Assembly (NCBI GenBank): GCA_900548905.1
Contig: URMK01000005.1
Location: forward strand, 62,001 to 126,000
DNA: 64,000 nt
Direction: 5' to 3'
Source of the DNA: an uncultured Lachnospiraceae bacterium
Lineage (GTDB): Bacteria > Bacillota > Clostridia > Lachnospirales > Lachnospiraceae
The notes beneath the pieces were generated by a model that saw only the letters and a program-made list of their open reading frames with translations, did not search any database and was not told where the DNA came from. The position numbers and the translations under genes are program-made. The first letter of the stretch is position 1. Every line of letters starts with the position of its first letter. This document shows, in pieces, positions 26,905-35,325 of this stretch.

Positions 26905-29145
26905 TCAGAAAGAGGACATGGGATCAAAATCGAACTGTACATTTTCATCCTTGCGCTCCTGTTCCTTCAGGAAACGCTCCATCCGGTTTTTCAGCCGGAT
27001 CAGGATAGCATACTCCGGGTTCTTAATATAAAGGACGTACCGGAAAATATCGTTAATTCTGCCGATAAAGGCCGGAGCCGGGCCGATGAGGATCGTGTGT
27101 TCTTCTCTGCCTTCCTCCGATTTTAACGCAAGCTCTTTCAGCAGGGCGGCAAGCTCTTCACCGCCTTCCGCCGTCAAAGAGGTTACCTGTACTGCCAGAA
27201 TATGGGATACCGGCGGATACGAAAGCAGCTGCCGGTAAAGGATTTCTTCTTCATAAAACCCTTCATAATCCTGGGCCGCCGCATGAAGAATACTGTAATG
27301 CTCCGGCTGATAGGTCTGGATCACCACTTCGCCGGGCCTTGTTCCCCTTCCGGCCCTTCCGGCCGCCTGGGTAAGCAGCTGGAAGGTACGCTCCCCCGCC
27401 CGGTAATCGTTTACCGAGAGGGACATATCCGCAGCCATAATACCCATCAGCGTTACATTGGGGAAATCATGTCCTTTGACTATCATCTGCGTCCCCACCA
27501 GAATATCCGCTTCCCCTGCGGAAAAAGCGGACAGGATCTTTTCATAGCTGTCCTTCGTCTTGGTAGTATCCGCATCCATACGAAGCACTTTTTTATCAGG
27601 ATACAGCTTACGCAGCTGCTCCTCTATCTGTTCCGTCCCGGCCCGGAAGCCCAGGATATATTTGGAACCGCATTCGGGACAGAGTTTTACGGCAGGCTGG
27701 GTAAAGCCGCAGTAATGGCAGACCAGCGTACCGTTTTTGTGCTCGGATAAGGATACGTCACAATGAGGACATTTCATAACATGCCCGCACATACGGCAGG
27801 AAACAAACCCCGCATAGCCCCGCCGGTTAAGGAAAAGCATGCTCTGCTCCCCCCTGTCAAGCCGGTCCTGCAGAAGGTTTTGAAGCCTTACGGAAAAAAT
27901 GGATCGGTTTCCTTCCTTGAGTTCTTTGCGCAGATCCTCCACATAGACCCGGGGGAGCTCTCCTCCGGTAAGACGTTCATCCAGCGTGAACAATCGGTAG
28001 CGGCCCTGTTTCGCCCGGTAAAAGCTGTCCAGGGAAGGAGTGGCTGAACCCAAAAAAACACTTGCCCCATGGAGCCTGGCAAGTTCCTCCGCCGTTTCCC
28101 TTGCATGGTATTTGGGCATCGTTTCGCTTTTATAGCTGTTTTCATGTTCTTCATCAATGATGATGATTCCAATATCCGGAAACGGCGTGAACAAAGCCGA
28201 ACGCGGCCCGATGATTACATCAATTTCCCCTTTTCTGGCTCTTTCACACTGATCATATTTTTCCCCGGGAGAAAGGGTTGAATTCAAAACAGACACCCGA
28301 TCCCCGAATCTTTTATAAAACCGGAGCACCGTCTGATAGGTAAGCGCGATTTCCGGAATCAGCATAATGGCCTGACGGCCTCTGGCGATAACCCTGGCTA
28401 TCAGCTCCATATAGACTTCCGTTTTTCCGCTGCCGGTAATTCCACGCAGCAGATAGGTCTGCCGGATTCCCTGATCATAATCGGCAGTTACGGCATCCAC
28501 TACCGCCTGCTGGTTCCTGCTGAGTATATGCCCCGCTTCTCTCTCGGCATCCAGTTTTACGGGATTTCTGTAATAAGGGACACTATTGACGGCAATCAGC
28601 CCCGCATCCCGGAGGCTTTTAAATGTGGCCGGGGATATATTGAGCTTCCTTGCCACCAGCGCCTGGGGAAGCCGTTCCTCGGCAATCAGCTCCTGCAAAA
28701 CCCTTGCCTTGGCTTTCTGAGCTTTACGTTCGCATTCCTGCATTTTGGCCCGGGCCTCTTCCCTGCTCACCCGGAGGCATATTTCTTTCTTTTCCTGCTG
28801 TTTCAGCTTCTGCCTGACCGGCAGGACTGTTTTCAGCGCATTAATCATAGTGGATCCATAGTGCTCTTTCATCCAGAAGGCCAGCCGGATCAGACGGCTT
28901 TCCACCTGTACGCCTTCTTCCATAATGGAATGGATTTCCTTCAGGCGGGTTATATCAAATTCCGGTTCCTCCGTCATTTCTATAATATAGCCCGTGCGCA
29001 GATTGTTGCCGCTGCCGAAAGGGATCCTGACCCGCATCCCAGGCTCCGGCACACCCAAAAGGGCATCCGGAACACGGTACTGAAACGGGCGGTCCACCTT
29101 TTCGTGGGATATATCCACTATAATATTCGCAAATCTGCCCTGCAT
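26905..29145 (-). CDS. priA: Primosomal protein N' (replication restart helicase PriA)
   Basis: Superfamily 2 helicase that reloads the replisome at stalled forks. It has 746 residues: an N-terminal DNA-binding domain, helicase lobes with Walker A GITGSGKTEVYME (about 239) and DEEH, and a zinc-binding module with paired cysteines (CRMCGHVMKCPHCD and CHYCG...CPECGS) inside the second lobe. QAAGRAGRG is helicase motif VI. It is the first gene of the priA-def-fmt-rsmB run, 18 bases downstream of the murE stop. Confidence 0.97.
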   Translation of the reverse strand: MQGRFANIIVDISHEKVDRPFQYRVPDALLGVPEPGMRVRIPFGSGNNLRTGYIIEMTEEPEFDITRLKEIHSIMEEGVQVESRLIRLAFWMKEHYGSTMINALKTVLPVRQKLKQQEKKEICLRVSREEARAKMQECERKAQKAKARVLQELIAEERLPQALVARKLNISPATFKSLRDAGLIAVNSVPYYRNPVKLDAEREAGHILSRNQQAVVDAVTADYDQGIRQTYLLRGITGSGKTEVYMELIARVIARGRQAIMLIPEIALTYQTVLRFYKRFGDRVSVLNSTLSPGEKYDQCERARKGEIDVIIGPRSALFTPFPDIGIIIIDEEHENSYKSETMPKYHARETAEELARLHGASVFLGSATPSLDSFYRAKQGRYRLFTLDERLTGGELPRVYVEDLRKELKEGNRSIFSVRLQNLLQDRLDRGEQSMLFLNRRGYAGFVSCRMCGHVMKCPHCDVSLSEHKNGTLVCHYCGFTQPAVKLCPECGSKYILGFRAGTEQIEEQLRKLYPDKKVLRMDADTTKTKDSYEKILSAFSAGEADILVGTQMIVKGHDFPNVTLMGIMAADMSLSVNDYRAGERTFQLLTQAAGRAGRGTRPGEVVIQTYQPEHYSILHAAAQDYEGFYEEEILYRQLLSYPPVSHILAVQVTSLTAEGGEELAALLKELALKSEEGREEHTILIGPAPAFIGRINDIFRYVLYIKNPEYAILIRLKNRMERFLKEQERKDENVQFDFDPMSSF

Positions 29146-29163
29146 GTATACCTCATCTTCTTT

Positions 29164-30639
29164 TTAAATAGCTTCGCGTTCCTTCAAAATCTCCGCGATA
29201 AGCTCTCTTTCGTCCATATGGTGCTTTTCGCCTCTGATCTCCTGATAATCCTCATGTCCCTTGCCCGCAAGTACGATAATGTCTCCCGGACGGCCGTTAT
29301 CAATTGCATAGGCAATGGCTTCTTTTCTGTCACAGATCTCTATATATTCTCCGTCCGTTTTTCCGATTCCGGTTTTAATGTCTTCGATAATCGCCTGAGG
29401 CTCCTCAAACCGTGGGTTATCGGAAGTAATAACCGTTAAATCCGCAAGCCTGCCGCTCACCTCACCCATTTCATAGCGGCGCAGGCGGGAACGGTTGCCT
29501 CCGCAGCCGAACACGCATACCAGCCTGCCGTGATCATACTCCTTCAGCGTGGTCAGAAGGCTTTCCAGCGCCATGGCATTGTGCGCATAATCAATAAGAA
29601 GAGTGAATGCGTCCGACACCTTCACCATTTCTATCCGCCCCTTTACCCTGGCTTCCCCGAGAGCTTTTTTTATCGCTTCCTCCGCCACTCCGAAATGACG
29701 GCAGATAGCAATTGCCGTCAGGGCGTTGTATACGCTGAACCGGCCGGGCATGGCGATTTCCCCTTCGAAATCCATAAGCCCGCTCACCTGGAATGCCACT
29801 CCCAGATGGCCGTTATGATTGGTCAGCCGCAGATTTTCCGCACGCAAATCCGCCTCCGGGGACAAACCATAGGTCTCCAGCTCACAAGTATGGCCTTCCA
29901 TCACTTTTTCCCAGTGGCAATCGTCCCGGTTGGCAATCCCGACACGGCACTGCCCAAACAGCAGCCCTTTGCAATGCATGTATTCTTCAAAGTTTTTGTG
30001 TTCATTCGGACCAATATGGTCCGGCTCAATATTCGTGAAAATTCCAAAGTCAAATACGAAGCCCTGGCTTCTGTGCATCATGAGCGCCTGGGAGGAAACT
30101 TCCATGACCACCGTATCGCATCCCGCCTCAACCATCCTGGCCATGTAGGACTGCAGTATATAGGATTCCGGTGTGGTATTATCCGAAGGAATATGGGTAT
30201 CGGCGATGACAACCTCTATGGTACCCACCAGACCCACCTTGCATCCGGTCTTTTCCAGAATGGATTTAACAAGATAAGCGGAAGTGGTCTTTCCCTTGGT
30301 TCCCGTAATCCCTATGGTCTTAAGCCGCCGTGCAGGATGTCCGAACCAGGCAGCGGAAATAAAAGCCATGGCATACCGGGTATCCTCCACCCGAAGAATC
30401 GTCACTTCCGCATCCCCGGGTACTTTCACTTCCTTTTGCGTCACCAGAACCGCGGCCCCTTTTTCCACTGCCTGCGCCGCAGCGCTGTGGCCGTCAAAAT
30501 TGGCTCCTTCTATACAGATGAACAAGCATCCTTTTGTAATTTTTCTGGAATCGTATACAACGTCGGGTACATCAAGCTGCGTCGTCCCCCGCACTACCGT
30601 GACATCCAGATTCTCAAGTAACGTCATTAATGCTGCCAT
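29164..30639 (-). CDS. murE: UDP-MurNAc-tripeptide synthetase MurE, meso-diaminopimelate type
   Basis: ATP-dependent ligase adding the third residue of the stem peptide. It has 491 residues from ATG 30639, with AGAGG 6 bases upstream; a longer frame to 30726 has no ribosome site and starts upstream of the likely promoter. P-loop GITGTKGKTTSAYLV is near residue 110. The residue-3 specificity motif is DNPRFEEP; DNPR is the meso-DAP signature, so the wall is predicted to be A1-gamma type. It is detached from the dcw cluster and heads the priA run with its own promoter. Confidence 0.96.
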   Translation of the reverse strand: MAALMTLLENLDVTVVRGTTQLDVPDVVYDSRKITKGCLFICIEGANFDGHSAAAQAVEKGAAVLVTQKEVKVPGDAEVTILRVEDTRYAMAFISAAWFGHPARRLKTIGITGTKGKTTSAYLVKSILEKTGCKVGLVGTIEVVIADTHIPSDNTTPESYILQSYMARMVEAGCDTVVMEVSSQALMMHRSQGFVFDFGIFTNIEPDHIGPNEHKNFEEYMHCKGLLFGQCRVGIANRDDCHWEKVMEGHTCELETYGLSPEADLRAENLRLTNHNGHLGVAFQVSGLMDFEGEIAMPGRFSVYNALTAIAICRHFGVAEEAIKKALGEARVKGRIEMVKVSDAFTLLIDYAHNAMALESLLTTLKEYDHGRLVCVFGCGGNRSRLRRYEMGEVSGRLADLTVITSDNPRFEEPQAIIEDIKTGIGKTDGEYIEICDRKEAIAYAIDNGRPGDIIVLAGKGHEDYQEIRGEKHHMDERELIAEILKEREAI

Positions 30640-30693
30640 ATCTTTCCTCTTTTCTGTTTTGAAAAATGGATTTTTAAGCGTAATACTTACATA

Positions 30694-30722
30694 AGAATAG
30701 CACAGGGGGACGTTTTTTTCAA
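30694..30722 (-). promoter_or_regulatory. Predicted sigma-A promoter of murE
   Basis: Minus-strand TTGAAA (30717-30722) and TATTCT (30694-30699) have an exact 17-bp spacer, about 55 bases before the chosen murE start. Confidence 0.55.
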
Positions 30723-30762
30723 CCAATATGTCCCAGCTGCCTATTCCTTGCTATCGTCCGGG

Positions 30763-30778
30763 CCGTCTGAACTGTTAC
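30763..30778. repeat. Half-copy of REP-like palindrome
   Basis: CCGTCTGAACTGTTAC matches the right half of the 30-base dyad found at 63447-63476 and 41368-41397. The left half is degenerate here. Confidence 0.4.
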
Positions 30779-30815
30779 CTTCCGGGCACTGTGGCCGGGG
30801 TGGAAAATCCGTCAC

Positions 30816-30900
30816 AAAATGCAATAAGCTCTCACTTTCGTGAGAGCTTATCGCTTATGAGGGGGGAGATAGTTAAGTGAGTTGTTAATCAACTATCTGA
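30816..30900 (-). ncRNA. Predicted C-rich small RNA, copy A
   Basis: About 85 nt on the minus strand, starting TCAGATAG. An 8-bp stem AGATAGTT/AACTATCT (30891-30898 with 30867-30874) has a 16-nt loop containing AACAAC. It is followed by CCCCCCTCATAA (30855-30866). A 12-bp terminator hairpin ATAAGCTCTCAC/GTGAGAGCTTAT (30824-30851) closes it, with a moderate T-tract. A TATCAT -10-like box lies at 30906-30911. Two further copies are at 32160 and 34156. This copy is upstream of the murE promoter on the same strand, so a leader role cannot be fully excluded. Confidence 0.6.
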
Positions 30901-30941
30901 CACTAATGATACCTTCAAATTGTGTTCATTCTGTGATTAAA

Positions 30942-30982
30942 GTTTAAAAAAGTTCTTAATTCCCTGAAGGAATTATTAAGAA
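30942..30982 (-). terminator. Terminator of the isochorismatase-like gene
   Basis: On the minus strand TTCTTAA(TAA)TTCC pairs with GGAATTAAGAA around a TTCAG loop and is followed by CTTTTTT. It lies about 60 bases after the gene and just before small RNA copy A. Confidence 0.6.
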
Positions 30983-31044
30983 ATCGGGAAGTTTTGCAAA
31001 TGTTGCACAGATCCGGACAGTAAACGCCCCGGCTGCCCGGGCAA

Positions 31045-31587
31045 TTACAGGGATTCTATCTCATGAACCAATTCTGACACCGGCCAGACCGAAGCATATC
31101 TTCCATTCCACATTTTCCTTTCAAAATATGCCGTCAGTTGTTCCGCACTGAAATACTCATTATCAAAGGTTGATGTGGCGTAAACGGGAATCCATACATG
31201 ATAGCCCTTCTCAAATGCAGACTTGCAGGTGGCGTCAATACAATATTCCGTCTGCAGTCCTCCGAGGATAATATCGGTTATCTTCTTTTCTCTGAGATAT
31301 GCATCCAGGCCGGTCTCCTTAAAGGCACTGTTATAACATTTGTCAAAAATCCGCTCCCCCTCCTGCGGCGATACCCCGTCACAGATCTGCCAGCCGCGAG
31401 TCCCGAAAGCGAGTTCATCCCCTTTCCCGCCGTCATGGCGCACATATATCACTTCTATACTCTTTTGCCTGGCCGTGCTGATAACCTCCTTCAGATTCTC
31501 CTTTAACTCCTCTTCCCTAAAAGGATGCGCTTCAATGAGCGCATTCTGCATATCCACAATCAGTACTATCGTATTTTCCCTTTTCAT
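31045..31587 (-). CDS. Isochorismatase-family cysteine hydrolase
   Basis: Cytosolic hydrolase of 180 residues with the isochorismatase/nicotinamidase fold. The catalytic triad is inferred as Asp in VDMQNAL near the start, Lys in IFDKCYNSAF, and Cys in LQTEYCIDATCKSA. This family includes nicotinamidases, pyrazinamidase-like enzymes and other amidases, and the substrate cannot be inferred. I used ATG 31587, with AGGA about 11 bases upstream; a TTG at 31605 would extend it by six residues. The gene is monocistronic, flanked by a terminator and a large palindrome, in an accessory-looking segment between murE and recJ. Confidence 0.85.
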   Translation of the reverse strand: MKRENTIVLIVDMQNALIEAHPFREEELKENLKEVISTARQKSIEVIYVRHDGGKGDELAFGTRGWQICDGVSPQEGERIFDKCYNSAFKETGLDAYLREKKITDIILGGLQTEYCIDATCKSAFEKGYHVWIPVYATSTFDNEYFSAEQLTAYFERKMWNGRYASVWPVSELVHEIESL

Positions 31588-31622
31588 CTTCTCTGTCCTT
31601 TCCAAATTACTGTTACCAGTTA

Positions 31623-31638
31623 ATTATTATGTATAATA
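31623..31638. promoter_or_regulatory. AT palindrome upstream of the isochorismatase-like gene
   Basis: TTATTAT-GT-ATAATAA forms a 16-bp near-perfect dyad 36 bases upstream of the gene and could be an operator or overlap the -10. No regulator is adjacent, so the assignment is tentative. Confidence 0.3.
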
Positions 31639-31756
31639 AAGGCCGTGCCGCCACATTCTTATGCTATATTGATTTCCTATGCAATCTCCCTTGTCTGTAC
31701 TTAGGGTAACGAAATCTCTTCTATTTTATCACATACCTGAGAATGTTACCACATCC

Positions 31757-32045
31757 GATAAAAAAGCCAATCCATGCCGCCTACGTACTGCCGTCTCCGG
31801 CTTCCCTTATGGCCGGCACGGGCCCAGCGGGGAAAAAGATCCGGGACACGGATCTTTTCTGCACCATGGAAATGAGACCAGGCAGATGGGACAGCCCCAC
31901 CTGTCCCATCTGCCGCTTTGGGCGCATCGGAATGTCCGGCGCAGCAGGAGCCTTGTCCCGGATCTTTTTCCCCGCAGAGCCCGTGCCGCCCATAAGGGAA
32001 GCCGGAGACGGCAGTACGCACGACGGCATGGATTGGCTTTTTATC
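31757..32045. repeat. Large intergenic palindrome (~289 nt, 95-nt arms)
   Basis: The arms 31757-31851 and 31951-32045 are inverted copies matching at roughly nine positions in ten, beginning GATAAAAA(A)GCCAATCC. The unequal middle contains a perfect 14-bp hairpin GGCAGATGGGACAG/CTGTCCCATCTGCC (31881-31914). Open frames across it on both strands are mirror images of each other and are not genes. Possible explanations are a MITE-like element or a very strong RNA/DNA hairpin. No transposase or target duplication is evident. Confidence 0.85.
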
Positions 32046-32159
32046 CACATTGCCCCACCGCAAGATCTTCTTCTCTTTTTCTAAAGAAAACCTTAAGACT
32101 TTTTATTTTCTTTTTCTAAAACGTACACATTCCCGTCACATTTTTCCTGTATTATAATC

Positions 32160-32255
32160 TCAGATAGTTAAACAACTCAAAACTATCTCCCCCCTCATAA
32201 GAAAACGAAAAGCTGTCAGTACGGTGCAAACCGCTGGCAGCTTTTTCGTTTTCTT
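32160..32255 (+). ncRNA. Predicted C-rich small RNA, copy B
   Basis: About 96 nt on the plus strand, starting TCAGATAG. The stem AGATAGTT/AACTATCT (32162-32169 with 32181-32188) has an 11-nt loop with ACAAC, followed by CCCCCCTCATAA (32189-32200). The terminator is a long hairpin, GAAAACGAAAAGCTGTCAG against CTGGCAGCTTTTTCGTTTTC, with an inner CGGT-GCAA-ACCG. A -10 candidate (TATTAT or TATAAT, 32150-32158) lies directly upstream. The next plus-strand gene is absent and the neighbour is convergent, so this is not a leader. The hairpin may also terminate the flavodoxin-like gene on the minus strand. Confidence 0.65.
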
Positions 32256-32327
32256 CTGTAAATGTTTCAGGTACTTCCCGCAGGAAATCCTCTCAGTCCG
32301 TTGAACAGGAAAGCTGGCCTTCTCCCC

Positions 32328-32867
32328 CTACGCCCCTTCCTCTGCCGCCTTCATAAGCTTTTTCCGCACCTCTTTTTCTTCAATAAGCCTGTCCCTGGTA
32401 GATTTCATGTCATAATCCATGGCGGAAAAGGTAATAACTTGGGGCACCTGACCCGCATTGCGGTATAGTTCCTTCAGAATCCCCGACGACCGTTCCAGCC
32501 CATGGCCCGGATTTCCTATGAGAAGAATGCGCACCTTCTTCCAGAACCGCCGTTCCTCCGCTTCTTCGTGAAGCCTGGGTGAAAGCCGTTCCAGCATGCG
32601 GTAAAAAGCGGACGGAAAATTACCATTATACAGAGGCAGCACAAAAAAATACGTCTCTTCCCGGTCCAGCCAGGCCGTCAGCTCTGCAAAGCCATCTTTT
32701 TTGGGACAGCTGCCGTGCGTACATTCGTAGGAGCAGGGACCGCAGCCGTCAAAAGGAAAATCATGAATCCATTTCACCACAAACCTCGTTTTTGTCTGCT
32801 GCTTGAGAAACAGCAGAAAATCCCCGCAATTACCGTCTTTTCTGGAGCTGAAATTTATTCCAAGCAT
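32328..32867 (-). CDS. Flavodoxin-like/NAD(P)H-dependent FMN reductase family protein
   Basis: Predicted FMN-binding oxidoreductase of 179 residues. The N-terminal MLGINFSSRKDGNCGDFLLFL resembles the phosphate-binding loop of flavodoxin-fold reductases. A Cys-rich stretch CGPCSYECTHGSCPKK near residue 50 and a PLYNGNFPSAFYRMLERLSP segment (the usual PVYxGxxPxxxxxFxDR region) support the call. Start ATG 32867 follows GGAAGGGAAG and overlaps the end of the dehydrogenase gene by 13 bases, so the two are translationally coupled. The partner and substrate are unknown; the cysteines could bind a metal or a cluster, as in iron-sulfur flavoproteins. Confidence 0.7.
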   Translation of the reverse strand: MLGINFSSRKDGNCGDFLLFLKQQTKTRFVVKWIHDFPFDGCGPCSYECTHGSCPKKDGFAELTAWLDREETYFFVLPLYNGNFPSAFYRMLERLSPRLHEEAEERRFWKKVRILLIGNPGHGLERSSGILKELYRNAGQVPQVITFSAMDYDMKSTRDRLIEEKEVRKKLMKAAEEGA

Positions 32868-33859
32868 ATCTGTTTCTTCCCTTCCTTCAGCCATTTTACC
32901 GTATCTTTCATCGTCTGCGTCAAATCCCGCGGACTATAACCAAGCTCTTTTGTAGCTTTATCATGGGAAAAACGGTCGTTGCTCCGTAACGTATAAAGAG
33001 AATACCGGGTATACAGCGGCCGCTTTTTCCTGCACTTCGCATAGCCTGCCAGAATCGGAGCGGCTGCCTTCGCCATCCACATGGGCAGTACGGGAACCCG
33101 CCTGCAGCTGCAGAGCTTGTGTACCATGGCAAGTACTTCCCGGATTTCATAGTGGCGGTTAGAGAGGATATAGCACTCCCCCTTCCTGCCTTTATCCGCC
33201 GCCAGAAGGCAGCCTTGTGCCACATCCCGTACATCCACAAAGTCATACCCGCCTTTCACGCAGGCAGGGAGCCGCCCCATAATATAATCATTTACCAGCT
33301 GTACCAGGTAATTGCCCGTACCTCCAAACGGTCCCAGTATGCCGGATGGGTGCACTACCACGGCGTCCAGCCCCTGCTTTACCAGGGACAGTACCGCTTT
33401 TGTCGCTTCCGCTTTGGTTTTGGCATATCCGCCGGTAACCGTGTTTTCTGAGAATTGACTGACCTCTTTCATCACGCCGTAATCCCCGTTTTCCGGGATC
33501 GCATGTACGGAACTGACATAAACAAATCTTGTTATCTGCTTTTCCAGACACAGCCCGGCAATGGTTTTCGTCCCATTTACATTCACATCGTATACCCGGG
33601 GTGTCACCTTTCCCGAAATATCAATGATGCCGGCAGTATGTATCACAATTATATCCATGCCGTCCGCATGTTCAAAAAGCGGCAGCAGGGACTCCCGTCT
33701 GCATACGTCCCCTCTGTAATAGGTGATATTCCCCCTGTCCGCCCCTTCCTCTCCAGGCAGAATCAGCCCCCTCACAAGACAATCTTTTTGTTCCAGCATA
33801 CGGACGATGGTACTCCCCAGATGTCCGTCCGCGCCGGTAATAATATACATTTTCTTCAT
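32855..33859 (-). CDS. NAD-dependent epimerase/dehydratase family protein (extended SDR)
   Basis: Rossmann-fold oxidoreductase of 334 residues. The coenzyme motif TGADGHLGS is at residues 8-16, and the active site comprises Ser in VYVSSVHAI and YAKTK (YxxxK) near residue 145. The VHPSGILGPFG segment is typical of dihydroflavonol-4-reductase-like SDRs. GGGAGG precedes ATG 33859. It forms a two-gene unit with the flavodoxin-like gene, suggesting coupled redox chemistry on an unknown small molecule. No biosynthetic neighbours were seen. Confidence 0.85.
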   Translation of the reverse strand: MKKMYIITGADGHLGSTIVRMLEQKDCLVRGLILPGEEGADRGNITYYRGDVCRRESLLPLFEHADGMDIIVIHTAGIIDISGKVTPRVYDVNVNGTKTIAGLCLEKQITRFVYVSSVHAIPENGDYGVMKEVSQFSENTVTGGYAKTKAEATKAVLSLVKQGLDAVVVHPSGILGPFGGTGNYLVQLVNDYIMGRLPACVKGGYDFVDVRDVAQGCLLAADKGRKGECYILSNRHYEIREVLAMVHKLCSCRRVPVLPMWMAKAAAPILAGYAKCRKKRPLYTRYSLYTLRSNDRFSHDKATKELGYSPRDLTQTMKDTVKWLKEGKKQICLE

Positions 33860-34047
33860 GGCGAACCTCCCTGTCCAGAGTCGTTTGCCAACGCAGGAAG
33901 CGGTTCCTGCAGCAGCAGGCTTTTGCAGCTATGAAAGTACGGAACAGTTACATACTTTTATCAATATAATTATAGCAGTATCTATTTTCCCTCTCAATAA
34001 GCAGATTTCCCCTCTGTGCCCGCTTTCTGAACAGATCGGGAAAAAAT

Positions 34048-34070
34048 GTTGCCGATTCCTATTCTTTTAG
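34048..34070. other. Small hairpin upstream of small RNA copy C
   Basis: ATTCCTA-TTCTTT-TAGGAAT dyad in an AT-rich spacer between the dehydrogenase gene and copy C. It is followed by a CTAAAGAAA sequence shared with the upstream region of copy B. Confidence 0.3.
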
Positions 34071-34155
34071 GAATTCTAAAGAAACACTTTATAAATTTTA
34101 TATCATTTTTTTAAAATGGACATACTCCTGTCATAATTTCCGGTTATGATATATC

Positions 34156-34245
34156 TCAGATAGATGAACAACACCTATCTCCCCCCTCATAAAAGATAAG
34201 ATAAAAAGGCGCCTGTCAGCAGGTGCCTTTTTATCTTATCTTTTT
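34156..34245 (+). ncRNA. Predicted C-rich small RNA, copy C
   Basis: About 90 nt on the plus strand, starting TCAGATAG. The stem AGATAG/CTATCT (34158-34163 with 34175-34180) carries a loop with AACAAC, followed by CCCCCCTCATAA (34181-34192). A very long terminator hairpin (34192-34244) pairs AGATAAGATAAAAAGGC with GCCTTTTTATCTTATC through a CCTG/CAGG top. TATGAT at 34145-34150 is the -10 candidate. Upstream sequence aligns with copy B for about 75 bases. The downstream gene is convergent, so it is a stand-alone unit; its hairpin can also terminate the phosphofructokinase gene. Confidence 0.65.
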
Positions 34246-34303
34246 CTATTACTTAATTGTTCAGCAGGTATACACAGTGCTGCGGTTACCTGCCGGACAG
34301 TTG

Positions 34304-35230
34304 CTATATTTCTTCAATTTGGATATTGCGGAGCATTTCTTCCGCCAGCTTAAGCGGAACATTTCCGCTTTCCAAAGTGGTCGCATTAGCCGCGGAAATG
34401 GCAGCGGCTTTTCTCAGCATTTCCTCTTTCCCTTCCCCTGCGGTTATGGACATGGCCAGGGAAGCTACCACACTGTCGCCGCAGCCCACCGTGTTCAGGG
34501 CCGACACCCTGGGCGCCCTGGCATACAGACATCTTCCCTTCTCCGCCAGAAGCAGGCCTTTGTCCCCCAGGGAAACCATAACAAGTCCAACGCCGTCGGA
34601 AAGCAGCACCTCTGCTGCCTCTTTGACCGCCTCCCGATCCGGAAGCCGGCGTCCGATAATATATTCCAGCTCCTTCCGGTTTGGCTTGACAACGGCAGGG
34701 GATGCCTTCACCCCTTCCTTCAGCAGTTCCCCGCTGGTATCCAGGACCACCCGTTTTCCCACCGAAGAGGCGCTTTGGATAAGCCTGGCATAGATATCCG
34801 ACGGGATACCGGGAGCTGCGCTGCCGGAAAGGATAACAAGGCTGCTTTCCTCCGCCAGCAGGACAAAATTCTTCATAAATTCTTTCAGGCTGGTATCACT
34901 GATGTGGGGGCCCGGCTCCAGTATTTCCGTCACATAACCGTTATCCGCCACTATATTCATGCTGGAACGCGTCTCTTCCTCCACCCGGACAAAAGCGCTC
35001 CGTATCCGGAGCCTGTCCAGCTGGGCTTCCATCCACTTTCCCTGATAACCTCCCAGAAAACCGGTGGCCGTTACCTCATAATTATACTGGCGGAGAATTT
35101 TACTTACATTGATTCCTTTGCCGCCCGGGATATTGTCAACGGAACGCATTCTGTTCACCCTGCCGGGAAACAGTTCTCCTGTCCTGTATGTCTTATCAAC
35201 TGCCGGATTCAGCGTTACTGTCAAAATCAT
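34304..35230 (-). CDS. 1-phosphofructokinase family hexose kinase
   Basis: PfkB/ribokinase-family kinase of 308 residues, normal for FruK/LacC. It starts MILTVTLNPAVDKTY. The sugar-binding IPGGKGINVSKIL segment is near residue 35, and the C-terminal anion hole/catalytic base is NTVGCGDSVVAS (Asp near 255), a GCGDS variant of GAGDS. AGGGGA lies about 8 bases before the ATG. It phosphorylates a sugar phosphate such as fructose 1-phosphate or tagatose 6-phosphate. No fruR regulator or PTS fructose permease is adjacent, so the name fruK is not secure. It follows recJ by 95 bases on the same strand. Confidence 0.85.
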   Translation of the reverse strand: MILTVTLNPAVDKTYRTGELFPGRVNRMRSVDNIPGGKGINVSKILRQYNYEVTATGFLGGYQGKWMEAQLDRLRIRSAFVRVEEETRSSMNIVADNGYVTEILEPGPHISDTSLKEFMKNFVLLAEESSLVILSGSAAPGIPSDIYARLIQSASSVGKRVVLDTSGELLKEGVKASPAVVKPNRKELEYIIGRRLPDREAVKEAAEVLLSDGVGLVMVSLGDKGLLLAEKGRCLYARAPRVSALNTVGCGDSVVASLAMSITAGEGKEEMLRKAAAISAANATTLESGNVPLKLAEEMLRNIQIEEI

Positions 35231-35325
35231 ATAAAATCCCCTGTTCTCTTTTTTATTTTTAGCTCAAACTTCGCTGGTGCCAAATGACCGTCGCCCGCTG
35301 GCAGAGCGGTGTTCCATATTCCTTT

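Noticed and set aside
31679..32119. Several 90-150-codon frames on both strands across the large palindrome
   Set aside because: They are inverted copies of one another produced by the palindrome, without ribosome sites.
30855..34192. The CCCCCCTCATAA elements as read on the opposite strand (TTATGAGGGGGG as a ribosome site)
   Set aside because: No plausible start codon and frame follows the G-run in any of the three copies, whereas a -10-like box and terminators fit the chosen strand.
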